Assembly: GCF_027887165.1 (NCBI RefSeq)
Contig: NC_077230.1
Span: 341,339,513 to 341,403,512 of the forward strand
Source of the DNA: Monodelphis domestica
Taxonomy: Eukaryota; Chordata; Mammalia; Didelphimorphia; Didelphidae
DNA length: 64,000 nucleotides
Direction of reading: 5' to 3'
Shown: in pieces, positions 23,665 through 33,529 of the stretch
How the letters are laid out: every line of letters begins with the position of its first letter
Position numbering within the stretch: position 1 is the stretch's first letter
Notes under the pieces: model-generated
Seen by the model: only the letters and a program-made list of their open reading frames with translations
Databases searched by the model: none
Told to the model about the DNA's origin: nothing
Translations under genes and position numbers: made by a program

Positions 23665-24159
23665 AATATGCTTTACAAACATTATCTTATTTAGTCCTCA
23701 TGAGCCTAGCAGGCAGTTGCTATTATTATTCTCATTTTGTATTTGAGGAAAGTGAGGCAACCAGAAGTTAAAATGACTTGCCCAGGGTCTCATACTTAAT
23801 AAATAAATGACTGAGGGCTTGATCCAGTTACCTGACCTTTGTTTCTCTTCGTTCTGGGTCCAGCCAGAATAAGTTGTCTTTTTTCTTCCAAGCTTCATAG
23901 ATAGCTACTTCCCCACCCACCCTGCCAAGTCTTTTCTTCAGACTAAACATTCTTCTTCCCAATATCATGAACAGTAAAGGCTAAGTAAGAAGTGAGGGCT
24001 AGCATTTGGAACAGAATGCCTCTAGAGATGTTATTTTGCTTGCCCTGCCCCCCTCATTTTACAGAGAACCATACTTAAAGAAGTTAAATACTTGCTTGAG
24101 GCCACACAGGCAAAATACTAAGTGGCAGATGCAAGACTTGAATCCAGGAGATAAGAATT
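23665..24159 (-). mobile_element. Two MIR fragments
   Basis: aacattatcttatttagtcc, ttctcattttgtatttgagg and atgacttgcccagggtctca (23665-23805), then ctcattttacagagaaccat and gaggccacacaggcaaaata (24050-24145), both reversed. Confidence 0.7.
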
Positions 24160-24710
24160 CTAGATTTGGAAAGGGCCTCAGGGCTCATTTAGTTAGACCC
24201 ACAAGTTAGGAATACTCACTTTGCCATGGCCAACAAGGGGCCATCTCCCTTCTCCCTGAAGGCCTTTAGGGAGGATGTCTCCCATCTCCTGAGGTGGCCC
24301 ATTCCCCTTGGAGAGATCTATAATGGGTAAGAATTTTTTCCTGAAATCAAGTCTAATCGGTCTCTTTACAATTTCTACCCATTCCTGTTCCTCCTAGTTC
24401 TGCCCTCTGGACCCAAAGAGAACACAAATGGTTCCCTGGAAGTCCTTTCCACTAGGATCATATTTTCCTTTCCAAGTCTTCTCCAGGCTATTCCCAGTTC
24501 CTGCAGTGGATCCTCATAGGACACGAACTCGGGTCTCACCACCTCCATTCTGCTCCTCTGACTGTTTTCCAGCTTCTCAATGTTGCTCCTGCAGCTGGAG
24601 TATGACCAGAAGGGAGTCTGGGTCCTTTAAGTTCAAATCCAAAGTTCTGGCTATTGCACCAGGATGCTTTCCAGCGTTTACAGTTGCTATTTTTTGCAGA
24701 CCTAAGTAAA
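24160..24710 (-). mobile_element. CR1/L3-type LINE 3' end
   Basis: gaaagggcctcagggctcat, cccattccccttggagagat, tctctttacaatttctaccc, aagtcttctccaggctattc, ctgactgttttccagcttct and ctggctattgcaccaggatg follow the order of a CR1-class 3' region read in reverse. The 93-codon plus-strand frame here is not a gene. Confidence 0.7.
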
Positions 24711-25059
24711 TACCTCCCTTAAAGGGTGTCTTGAATTCCTCCCTGAGCCCTAGGAGGCAAGTCATGGCCTGAAAGTGCTGAAGAAACCATAGCTGAAGCT
24801 CATCCCTGCTCATTAGACAGGTCTGGGCAGGATGTAGGGAGCAGCTTTACTTTGGGTCTCAGGTTGATAATCTCATTAAAAGTGTTGGCCCCCATTGGGT
24901 CCTAGCTGGAGCAAATAGGCACAGATGTTCTTGGGAAAATGTTCTGGAGATCCTTGGACCACACGCTTGACATGACCTAGTGGGACAGGACAACTGTCAC
25001 AATTTAATGAGATTTTTACAGAGCAGAGGCAACGACAGACCTGTTCCCCGAGTTAAACT
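24711..25059. other. Gene-free stretch
   Basis: Possibly decayed L3 in part (gagatttttacagagcagag near 25008); no gene. Confidence 0.45.
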
Positions 25060-25309
25060 CCATGTGGAATGCTCAGTTGTGGGTGCGACCTTTTAGGAGG
25101 GGCATTGAGAAGCTGGAGAACCTCCAGAAGATATGGGGAGGTCAAGAAGTTCAGAAGTCATCCAAAGTTGAAATGGTTTTAGAGATCATCTAGCCCAATC
25201 CCTTCTTTCTACAGATGAGGAAACACGTTTTGAGAGAGGAACTGATTTGTCTAAGGGGATATAGTAGGTCAGGACCAGAGGTGGGACTAATACCCAAGCC
25301 TCTAAACTT
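25060..25309 (+). mobile_element. CR1/L3-type fragment, then reversed MIR core
   Basis: cattgagaagctggagaacc tccagaag (25095-25130) matches the CR1/L3 3' coding strand. At 25165-25300 tctacagatgaggaaacacg and tgtctaaggggatatagtag form a reversed MIR/L3 core. Confidence 0.55.
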
Positions 25310-25437
25310 ATTATAAAGCCTTACCTTCCGTCAGTATAAATTCTAAGATAGAAGAGTGACAAGGGACAGGCATTCAGGGTTAAGTGACTCTCCCAGGGTC
25401 ATACAAGTAGGCTCTATCCACTGTGCTACCTAGCTGC
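25310..25437 (-). mobile_element. Type A SINE, internally deleted
   Basis: In reverse: gccttaccttccgtcagtat, ggttaagtgactctcccagg and gctacctagctgca. The CORE-to-head segment is shortened. Confidence 0.85.
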
Positions 25438-25879
25438 ATTGACCCCAGGCCCTTAGCTGCTGCCCTCTTCTTGAAGGATTGCTTAATCTACTAACTCCAT
25501 CCCACTCTATTACCTGTGGAAGGGGTGTGCAGATAAGTTAAATAACAGGCTCTCCAAAAAACAGTATGCCTAAAACACCTTTAAGTTTAATCTGCATTAT
25601 TATGATTCCCTCCATCACTTTCTTAAATCCAGACAATCAACAAAATAATAAACTAAACCCTGATCTGTAAGCTTTGCTAATTTCTAAGATGTATTAAATG
25701 CTCATACTGAAAATTTAACACTTGGCTGAGCAAATCTGAGCTGGCTCCAGCATACTCCTGCATCAGTGATATTTTTGCTACCACAAAGTGATCCTAGGTT
25801 GTTCACTGACTGGCATAAAGATAAGTTTCCATTTCTATTTTGAATCACAATATAGAAGAACTGGAAAGAGTTTGAGAGG
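25438..25879. other. Gene-free stretch
   Basis: Unique-looking AT-rich sequence. The 79-codon minus frame near 25702-25941 has no recognisable domain. Confidence 0.5.
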
Positions 25880-26293
25880 CTATCTTTTCCAAGGGTTCTT
25901 TCCCTTTTGTTGGGCTTCTGACCCCTTGGGTAGTCTGGCAAAGCTTATGAACATCTGAAATTGCTTTAAAATGTATTAAATAAAACAAGATGTCAAAGGA
26001 AATCAAGTATTTTGGACTAGTTTATCTCTATCTATCCATCTATTTATCTATCTGTCTATCCATCCATCTGTCCATCTATTTATCTACCCATCTATCTCTC
26101 CATCTATTTATCTCTCTGTCTGCCCATCTATCTATCCATCTGCCCACCTATTTATGTCTGTCCTTCTATCTACCCATCTGTCCATCTATTTATGTGTCTG
26201 TCCATCTATCTATCTGCCTATCCGTCTGTCTATCTGTCCATGTATCCATCTATCTATGTATCCATCCATCTTTCTATCTATCCACCTATCCAC

Positions 26294-26363
<70 letters not shown>

Positions 26364-26404
26364 GTCTATCTTTCTATCTATCTGTCTGTCTATCTATCTG
26401 TCTG

Positions 26405-26471
<67 letters not shown>

Positions 26472-26560
26472 GTCTATCTTTCTATCTATCTATCTATCTG
26501 TCTATCTTTCTATCTATCTGTCTGTCTATCTATCTATCTGTCTATCTATCTGTCTATCTT

Positions 26561-26632
<72 letters not shown>

Positions 26633-26680
26633 AACTTTACAGACCTCAACTTGAGATCCTTTGATCTAAGCCAATCCCTT
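25880..26680 (+). mobile_element. MITE-like element filled by a ~610-bp TCTA array
   Basis: Left part: tcttttccaagggttctttc, ttctgaccccttgggtagtc tggcaaag and tcaaaggaaatcaagtattt. Right part after the array: aaactttacagacctcaact tgagatcc. Both ends match the family seen at 6690, 7845 and 13045, so the array expanded inside the element. Confidence 0.6.
26020..26632. repeat. Large (TCTA)n array with TCTG, TCCA and TTTA variants
   Basis: Degenerate at the left (26020-26295) and nearly pure TCTA from 26296, with recurring TCTGTCTATCTTTCTA blocks. All three overlapping Tyr/Leu/Ser frames over it are artefacts. Confidence 0.97.
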
Positions 26681-26694
26681 CATCTTACACCTCA

Positions 26695-27315
26695 GGAAAG
26701 TGTGACCTAGATCAGGAAAGGGGCCATTTCAGGCCAGAATTCATCGCCAAAGTTCATAGTGGACATGTAGTCCAACCTAGAAAGAATTCCCTCCATAGCT
26801 TACTTGGCAAATGATCAGCCAGCCTTTGCTTGAAGGCCTCTAAGGAGTAGAACTGCCTTTCTGAACACTCAGACTGTTGGGGAGCTTCTCTTGACATTGG
26901 TCGTGATCCAGCTTCTAGCCACGGCTCCCTGTTCTGCTCTCTGGGGCTTGTCCCCTGGCACAACCCTCCACATCGTTCAAAGGGAGCTTTCGTGTTCCCC
27001 AAGCCTTCTCTTTCCTTTTCTTGGTGAAGCACTCTTAGTTCCATCATGGTGTCGCCTTGAGGACCTTCTCCATGCGTTGGAGGCCTCCAGGTTTCTTAAC
27101 AGCCTGTCTAAGTCGTGGCACTCAGAGCTGAGCAGCCTGGGGACAGGGGACGTCGTTTCTCGTCTTGACCCTCCCCGCCTCCCTCAAACACCCCTTCCAG
27201 ATGTGATGTACCCAGGGCAGGGCACAGTGGGATTACCATCTCTTTCAACTTGGCAGCTTTGCCTCTCCCTGCGGTTTAAGGCTTCGTTCATTTTCTCAGT
27301 TCCCATTTAGAAGTT
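26695..27315 (-). mobile_element. CR1/L3-type LINE 3' end
   Basis: atgatcagccagcctttgct tgaaggcc, tgttctgctctctggggctt, ttctttctcgtcttgaccc-like and cagggcacagtgggattacc atctc follow the CR1/L3 3' region in reverse, at higher GC than the copy at 24160. The 139-codon plus-strand frame is not a gene. Confidence 0.65.
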
Positions 27316-27504
27316 CTGACTCACGCTGACTGTGATATCTATTCAAACCCTTGGTTGTCTGGCTCTAAGGGTTTTCCCCTCTCTACATCAGGGTACCCCT
27401 GAATTGACCCCTGACTGGTATTTAAAGAAAAAGTCTTCAGGAAAGTGCAAATCGCTAAGTGAGGGAGAAGTCAAAAGCATGGAAAGGCCCCGAATAATAA
27501 GTCA

Positions 27505-27587
27505 CCACACACAACACAGTCCCTCGTCCCTCAGAAGTGTTTTTTCAGATGAGAATACATTTATTCGGTAGGACTACCTTCTTTATT
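27505..27587 (-). terminator. TSKU candidate polyadenylation signals
   Basis: On the minus strand AATAAA occurs at 27587-27582 and again at 27565-27560. It is followed about 40 nt later by a GU-rich stretch, TGTGTTGTGTGTGGTG (about 27520-27505). Signal plus downstream element in the right order and spacing points to cleavage near 27530-27550. This is inferred from sequence only. Confidence 0.6.
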
Positions 27588-28269
27588 CGTTCATCTTATC
27601 CATTATTAAAAAAAATAAAATAAAACAAAACAAACCCCCCAAAAAGAAAGATGCCTGAGCAAACGTGAGTCAAGGCATTGGGGGAAGGCACTTTGGGAAA
27701 AACACCAAGGGTATATAGGCAGAGATGGGCTCGGGGCCCACTTTGGCACCAAACGAGCCATGGGCTACATTACATGGCTGTGGGTGGCATGGGTCGGGGG
27801 AGGAAGATGTCCGAGTCAAGAATGAGGGAAGCGTTGGAACCACGAGCTGGGGAATGCTGGAGGGGGGCTACGTGACATCAGAGGAGGAGAAGGCCTGCCC
27901 CTTGGCAGTCATTTGCCTCAGAGCACTTCCTGCTTCTTTTTGCCCCCAATGCCCACTTAAGACTTCTGGGGACTCCTCGAAGATCTCTATCTTTTCCCTC
28001 AGAGTCCAGAAAGGGGATGTCCGAGTCAGGGGCATGGGGACGCCAGGAATGTTTCCCAGCATGCCTCAGCTCTGATGGCTGGTTCCTGATATTCTCTGAC
28101 TGGGCCAGGAGACGAGGAGACTCCAACAGTTTTTGTTTAGGGTAAGACTGAGAGAGGCCTTAGAGAGGAGCTTCCAGGCAGAGGAGTAGCAGGACAGGTG
28201 GAAAGATATCTCTCTCTCTCCCCCCACTTTCTCCCCCTTCTCTCTCTCTTTCTCTCTCTCCCCCTCCCT

Positions 28270-28353
<84 letters not shown>

Positions 28354-28449
28354 TTCTCTCTGTCTCTATTTCTTTCTCTCTCTCCCTCCCTCTCTCTCTC
28401 TCTTTCTCTCCCTCCCTCTCTCTCTCTCTGTCTCTCTCACACACATATT

Positions 28450-28514
<65 letters not shown>

Positions 28515-28584
28515 CTCTGTCTCTCAGTCTCCCTCTCTCTCTGTCTCCCTCTCTCTGTCTGTCTGTCTCTGTCTCTCTCTCTTT

Positions 28585-28658
<74 letters not shown>

Positions 28659-28682
28659 CCTCCCTCCCTCCGTCTGTCTCTG

Positions 28683-28716
<34 letters not shown>

Positions 28717-28717
28717 C

Positions 28718-28801
<84 letters not shown>

Positions 28802-28805
28802 TCCC

Positions 28806-28870
<65 letters not shown>

Positions 28871-29090
28871 AGTTGAATCTGGTATTGGCACATATAAATA
28901 TAAATTAAATCAGCAGGCTTACCACCCCCCCAAACAAAAAACAAATGGCACAAGGGTAGGCCTCCGTGTCTGTAAGGGAGGTAGGCTTTTCCCCTCTCCC
29001 CTCGCTCCGTGTGGGTGCCACCCTTCCCTGGACAGACCCTCCAGGGGCCTTCCCTGCGTCCGCCTCTGGTGGGGGCCACCGCGAGGCTTA
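27540..29090 (-). other. TSKU: Probable TSKU 3' UTR
   Basis: The interval between the TSKU stop codon and the polyadenylation signals has no recognised interspersed repeat, apart from a very long CT/GA array. The extent is an inference; a shorter transcript ending before the array cannot be excluded. Confidence 0.5.
28205..28868. repeat. ~660-bp (CT)n array with (CA)n end
   Basis: Nearly pure CT with CCTCCC, CTGT and TTTC interruptions, CACACATATTTATT at about 28439, and a (CA)n block at 28840-28867. On the TSKU strand it reads (TG)n then (GA)n. Long Ser/Leu and Arg/Glu frames here are artefacts. Confidence 0.97.
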
Positions 29091-30152
29091 TCACAAGGCA
29101 AAGGGGGCTTGGGCCACCGCGCCGTGGCCGTCGTGGCAGTACAAGACCTCCTTTCTGGTCCGGCCCGTCTCTCGCCGGTACTGGCCCTCCTTGACCACCT
29201 TGACGCACCAGACGTCCTTTCCCAGGGTGATGCTCTTGACGGCCGGGAGGTATTTCAGAAGCCCGTCGGGCAGAGCCGCCAGCCCCGTGCCGGACAGGTT
29301 CAGCTCCTGCAGGGAGTTCAAGCTGGAGAAGACCTCGGCCTTGGCGGACCGCAGGCTGGGGTTGCCCGACAGGTCCAGGACCTGGAGGCTCGGCAAGTCA
29401 CGGAAGGCCAAGGAGGCGAGCTCCATGGGGCGGCGCAGGCCGCTGAGGGACAGGTGAATGAGGTCCTTGAGGCCGGAGAAGGCCCCTGCCCGGACCCTGC
29501 TCACGAGGTTGCCGTCCAGGTTGAGGTAGCGCAGAGGGAGGCCCTGGAGGTCAGGCACCTCCTGCAGCTGGTTCCAGGACAGGTTGAGGCTCTGGATGTT
29601 GGGGAGGCCCCGGTCCAGGGGCGGCCGGATCACCCGGGCGAGCAGGTTGTGGGACAGATCCACGTTGAGGGGCTTCCCGTGGCCTCGAGAGGCGAAGGCG
29701 TCCAGGGAGATCTCGGCGAGCCGGTTGCTGCTCAGGTCCACCTCGCTGAGGGGCGAGCTGGCGAAGCTCTCCTCGGGCAGGGCCACCAGGGCGTTGTGGC
29801 TCAGGTCCAGGGACTCCAGGTAGCGGAGGCGGGAGAAGGTGCTGGAGGAGATCTGGGCGATGTGGTTGTAGCTCAGGTCGAGGCCCACCAGAGTGGTGTA
29901 GCCCGGCCCCGTCAGCATGGACTCGTTGACCGTCTCCAGCCGGTTGGAGGACAGGTCCAGGTAGGTGGTGTCCAGGGGGATGGGGACCGGGACGATGTGG
30001 GAGCCCAGGCCGCTGCAGTCCACCCGGGTCAAGCTGAAGCTGTCGAACAGGCCGAAGGTTTCCACCTCGCAATGGCAGCCTGGGAAGCAGGGGCGGATGG
30101 CCCCGGCGCAGGGGGCCAGCCACAGGAGCGGAAGCCAGAGGGACCACAGCAT
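29091..30152 (-). CDS. TSKU: Tsukushi, secreted small leucine-rich-repeat protein
   Basis: This 353-residue protein has the same length as human tsukushi. Residues 1-18 form a hydrophobic signal peptide (MLWSLWLPLLWLAPCAGA). The N-terminal cysteine cap is C22, C26, C28 and C46 (C-x3-C-x-C-x17-C) around PCFPGCHCEVETFGLFDSFS, a nearly invariant tsukushi stretch. About ten leucine-rich repeats of the LxxLxLSxNxL kind follow (residues ~60-310). C316 and C339 close the C-terminal cap. N76 (NES) is a glycosylation sequon; others lie in NLSWN and NLSGT. The family is extracellular and is known to bind BMP/chordin, Wnt receptor Frizzled-4, FGF and TGF-beta ligands, and to act in eye, hair, brain and HDL-cholesterol biology. 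The whole coding region is one exon, as in other vertebrates. The start is the only ATG giving a signal peptide. The GC-rich coding sequence contrasts with its surroundings. No breaks seen. Confidence 0.98.
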   Translation of the reverse strand: MLWSLWLPLLWLAPCAGAIRPCFPGCHCEVETFGLFDSFSLTRVDCSGLGSHIVPVPIPLDTTYLDLSSNRLETVNESMLTGPGYTTLVGLDLSYNHIAQISSSTFSRLRYLESLDLSHNALVALPEESFASSPLSEVDLSSNRLAEISLDAFASRGHGKPLNVDLSHNLLARVIRPPLDRGLPNIQSLNLSWNQLQEVPDLQGLPLRYLNLDGNLVSRVRAGAFSGLKDLIHLSLSGLRRPMELASLAFRDLPSLQVLDLSGNPSLRSAKAEVFSSLNSLQELNLSGTGLAALPDGLLKYLPAVKSITLGKDVWCVKVVKEGQYRRETGRTRKEVLYCHDGHGAVAQAPFAL

Positions 30153-30175
30153 CGTGCAGCCTAGAGGACAGAAAG
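30153..30175 (-). other. TSKU: Splice acceptor before TSKU coding exon
   Basis: On the minus strand a pyrimidine-rich CTTTCTGTCCTCTAG ends with AG at 30162-30161, leaving GCTGCACG (8 nt) before the ATG at 30152. This fits a non-coding first exon upstream, as known for TSKU. Confidence 0.75.
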
Positions 30176-30254
30176 AGCGAGGGCAGGGTCAGGGGCTGTG
30201 AGACGCCAACACCCACCAGAGAGGGCGATTCCCCCAAACCAGGAGAGGGCCAGC

Positions 30255-30362
30255 CAGAGGCAGGAGGTCCCAGGTTCAAATCCGGCCCCCGGCCCTGGGC
30301 AAGACCCTTACCCTTATCACTAAGGACTGGTTCCAAGACAGAAGGTAAAGGGTTAAAAAAGA
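30255..30362 (+). mobile_element. Type A SINE, shortened
   Basis: aggaggtcccaggttcaaat, ccctgggcaagacccttacc and ctggttccaagacagaaggt aaaggg. The head and part of the core are missing. Confidence 0.8.
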
Positions 30363-30439
30363 CACCGCAGGATGTTGAGGCCGGGACAGACCCAGCATGT
30401 CAGGATGGAACCTTAGCATGCTCCAGGGGAAGGGCCTCT

Positions 30440-30849
30440 CTTAGAAACCATCGACAGCGACCCCAGGATTTTACAGATGGGGAAACTAAGGCTCAAGGAG
30501 GGCACGCTGGTGAGCTCAAGGTGGCCCAGTGGCAGAGCCAGGACTAGGGCTTGGGGCTAGAGCCATCGCTCCTCCTCTCCCCGGCCTCTTTCCTCCCCCT
30601 TCTGTCCCCAGGTAAGGAAAGGATGAGTAAGAAAGATCCAGGAGAAAGACTCAGGTTCAGGATGTCAGATTGGGAAGACATCTCCGCGACCACCTCAGCC
30701 CACTCCATCATTTTAGAGGAAACAGATGTATCCGAGAGGACCCCAAGAGTCCACAGCACAGGCGAGACTAGAACTCAGGTCTTCTGACTCCTAGGTCAGC
30801 ACCAGGGATTTCAGCACTGACAGGAGCCTCTGATTCTGCTACTCCAATC
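30440..30849 (-). mobile_element. Two MIR core fragments
   Basis: ttttacagatggggaaacta with gcccagtggcagagccagga (30440-30550), and gaggaaacagatgtatccga with agaactcaggtcttctgact (30695-30815), both reversed. Confidence 0.65.
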
Positions 30850-31075
30850 CCAGAGAAGTTATTCCTTCCCCAACATCCCCAACAGAGTCATTTAAGCTCT
30901 GCCTGAATACCTCCGGCGATGAGGAATTCCTTCCTGACTAAGGCAGCCCTGAGGAATTCCTTCCTGACTAAGGCAGCCCATTTGGGAAGGGAATCCACCC
31001 CTTCCTTAGATCGAGATGAAATTCACCCAGCCATTGACTCACAAGAGTTTAACGTTAGAAGGCACATCGCTTAGC
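30850..31075 (-). mobile_element. CR1/L3 fragment with a 30-bp tandem duplication
   Basis: tttaagctctgcctgaatac ctcc and the following segments match the CR1/L3 3' end in reverse. The unit beginning gaggaattccttcctgacta occurs twice back to back (30921-30950 and 30951-30980) with one final-base difference, a recent local duplication. Confidence 0.65.
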
Positions 31076-31089
31076 CCCTGACTAACAAT

Positions 31090-31572
31090 CTATAGCCCAG
31101 GGGGCTCAGTGGACAGAGCCAGGCCTGGAGACGGGAGATCTATCCTCGGACACTTCCTAGCTGGGTGAACCTGGGCAAGTCACTTCATCCCCATGGCCTA
31201 GCCCTTACCACTCGTCTGTCTTAGAACTGCAGGAGTAAAAATGAATAAATACTTCTGGTATTTAAAAATATATAGGATTTTAATAATAATCAGAAGGAGA
31301 GGGAAAAGAAAACGGATTCTTTCAGTCAAGAGAGCAGAGCAAAGAGAGCCAGAGACTCCCACCTGCAGCACTTTACCAAAGCACAAACTCCCCCAAAAGA
31401 GCCCCGCCACGTGGGTCTCAGCCAAATTTATCTCCCAAGCATCCTTACGTAAAATGAGGACGTAACTTAAAAGGATGCTGGCAATGTAGCGCAGGTGCGG
31501 CAAGTTTCCCATCTGCACAGAACCAATACTTGGTATCCATTTTAAGACAGAAGGTAAAGATTATTTTAAAAA
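31090..31572 (+). mobile_element. Type A SINE split by ~280 bp of unidentified sequence
   Basis: The head and core run from agcccagggggctcagtgga to cgtctgtcttagaactgca (31090-31232). The 3' end resumes as cagaaccaatacttggtatc to aagacagaaggtaaag (31510-31572). The intervening ~280 bp matches nothing I recognise. ctgca occurs at both borders and could be a 5-bp duplication. Confidence 0.7.
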
Positions 31573-31574
31573 AT

Positions 31575-31990
31575 CTAAGAAATGGTTCTCCAGCCTTTGC
31601 TTGAAAATAGGACAGGGAATTCATTTCTATGTATTTCCTTATCCCACCTTCCTCCCCCCAGTCTGGTTCCCTCCTCTGGGATTAAGCAGAGAAAATCCAT
31701 GTTCTTTTCCCTAGGATATCTCCTTGCCCAGGTGAAACATCCCCTATTCCTTCTACTGATCCTAGGAAATTATCCTTCTCTGCACATGCTCGTGGGCTGG
31801 AAAGCTGTGGAAGAAACAAACAAACAACAAAACCTTAGCTATTATCCAGTCTCTTTTTTTACAGAAAAGGAAACTGAGGCCCAAAGATAGAAAGTGACTC
31901 ATCCTAGCTCCCAAACTCTGGCTCTGAACCTGGATCCCCTTGCCTCCAAGTCTCCTAACACCAAATTCCCCCTCTCTAATGTAGAAAGTC
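31575..31990 (-). mobile_element. CR1/L3 fragment and MIR core
   Basis: ctccagcctttgcttgaaaa to tactgatcctaggaaattat (31585-31790) follows the CR1/L3 order in reverse. tacagaaaaggaaactgagg ccc (31860-31970) is a reversed MIR core. Confidence 0.65.
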
Positions 31991-32004
31991 TATTCTTTTA
32001 TTTT

Positions 32005-32156
32005 TTCCTCTTAAACCCCTTGCATTCCATCTTAATCAACACTGTATAGTGATTCCAAGGTAGAGTAGTCAGGGCTAGGCAAGGGGGGGGGGGGTGTCTG
32101 AGGTCAGATTTGAACCCTGGACCTCCCGTCCCTAGGCCTGACCAGCCAGCTGCCCC
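32005..32156 (-). mobile_element. Type A SINE, internally deleted
   Basis: In reverse: ttgcattccatcttaatcaa, gattccaaggtagagtagtc, a G10 run where part of the core is lost, then ggacctcccgtccctaggcc tg. Confidence 0.85.
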
Positions 32157-33529
32157 TTAAATGTCTGTTCTGATTGGTCACCATCCTCTGATAGAGTTTG
32201 ATCAATGTCAGCTTACCCAAGGAAGAAGTCACTGCTAGCTAGTAGGACCCGGTGCCTGGGTTGCCCCTTGTACTCTGGCACCAAGGGATGCCCAGGGAAG
32301 CTACTGGAGGGAGGCTCTGCACTCTCCACCTTTTTAAGGACTCTGCCTGCTCCAGCCGGCTCGCTCTCCCCTCCTGGACTCATCCCCCTCTCCCTGGCTT
32401 CCTCCTGCGGGCACCAGGAAACATTTAAAGGGGCAGCCACTCTATTGGCCGGCTTGTCCCCTCCCGCTCCTTTCAGAAAGGCTAATTTTCAGCTTAAAAC
32501 ATGCTGAGGTGCCTTTCATGCCTCGCCCCAGTGGGGAGGGCTGGGGGTGAGAATTTCAGGAAACAAAGGGGGTAAAAATTTTACCCTAATCCCTCTATTG
32601 TGCCCAGCCTGGGTACGGTGCACACTATTAATTACATCCAAATGGTCCAGGCTCCTCTGCCAGGCCCAGCTCTTCTTACACAGCCCCGTGCCAAAGGTTT
32701 AAGAAAGAAAGGAGAGAGAGACAGCCCCGGAGATTATTCTTCGGTTACCCAAGGTGATTATACAACTCTGTGGGCATTAAATATGAAACAGCCACTTTTG
32801 TCAGATCTTAGGTTACGCAACAGTGCCCGGCTCTGGCCTGAGTCAGCCACCGCCAGGGCAAAGAAGGAAACTGGAGGTGGAAGAAAATGCACCTTGGAGA
32901 TGACTCGAAGGATCAGGCTGGGAGAAATATTAGAGATGATGCGCCACATGAAGCAGGCTGGAAATCCCATCTGGGCACTCTCTAAGGTCTGGGGAACGCG
33001 ATTTCAGCCAGCCCTCCGTTTTCTGGGGTGGGAAAGGAGGGGACGGGGAAGAGGGTTTCTGCGCTCACTCACGGCGCCATCCAATTCTCTGATTTTACAG
33101 AACTCTTGCTGGTTCTCAGGGGCAGGAGCTGCTTACTAGAATCTCCTGGGAGGGCCTGGAGGGAGGGCACCCACCTGGAATCCCTGTCACCCTGGACGCA
33201 GAGACTGGGAGTTGTCACAAGCAGGGCAGTTCTGAGCTGCCGTGAGCTCATTTCGTTGTGTGCTCACACTAATTATCCTGGCACCATTTGCTTAAGGAGG
33301 GGTGAAGTGGCCCAAATTGGAAACAGCAGGTCAAAGTTCTCACACTTATTAAGAAAGGGATCAGGCCCACGAGAGGCCAAGGTGTCAAAGGGAGACCCAG
33401 CCTAAAAAAAACAAAAATTCCCTCTAAGAAGTGGCCATGTGGCTTTAAATTGATGACCCCCAATGAGAGTGACATGAGAACCTCCCAAGGCAGCCCACTC
33501 CTCTTTGGAACAGCTCAGACAGGAGGCTG
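32157..33529. other. Repeat-poor TSKU upstream region
   Basis: About 1.4 kb with no recognised repeat, unusual for this window. It contains attggccggcttgtcccctc and a ccaaatggtccaggctcctc stretch. The 179-codon plus frame (32600-33139) has no recognised domain. It lies about 2-3.4 kb upstream of the TSKU coding exon, probably inside its first intron, and could be a regulatory element. Confidence 0.4.

Noticed and set aside
25990-26710. Three overlapping Tyr/Leu/Ser-rich frames of 159-224 codons
   Set aside because: The TCTA array reads as an open repeat peptide in every plus-strand frame; the reading is composition-driven.
28198-29208. Long Ser/Leu and Arg/Glu frames (236 and 280 codons)
   Set aside because: They are translations of the CT/GA microsatellite and run-on flanks; two-letter repeat composition, no domain.
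29109-30164. A 351-codon open frame on the plus strand, almost exactly antisense to TSKU
   Set aside because: It mirrors the GC-rich, CTG/CAG-rich TSKU codons, giving a Gln/Val/Gly-rich product with no known domain. TSKU itself has signal peptide, cysteine caps and repeats. The antisense frame is a by-product of stop-poor GC-rich coding sequence.
29551-30336. A 261-codon minus-strand frame overlapping TSKU and running upstream of its start
   Set aside because: It is Pro/Gly/Ala/Arg-rich, in a different frame from TSKU, and crosses the splice acceptor and a SINE.
32600-33139. A 179-codon plus-strand frame in the repeat-free region
   Set aside because: No recognisable domain, no signal peptide, Arg/Gly-rich in the last third; more likely non-coding regulatory or neutral sequence.
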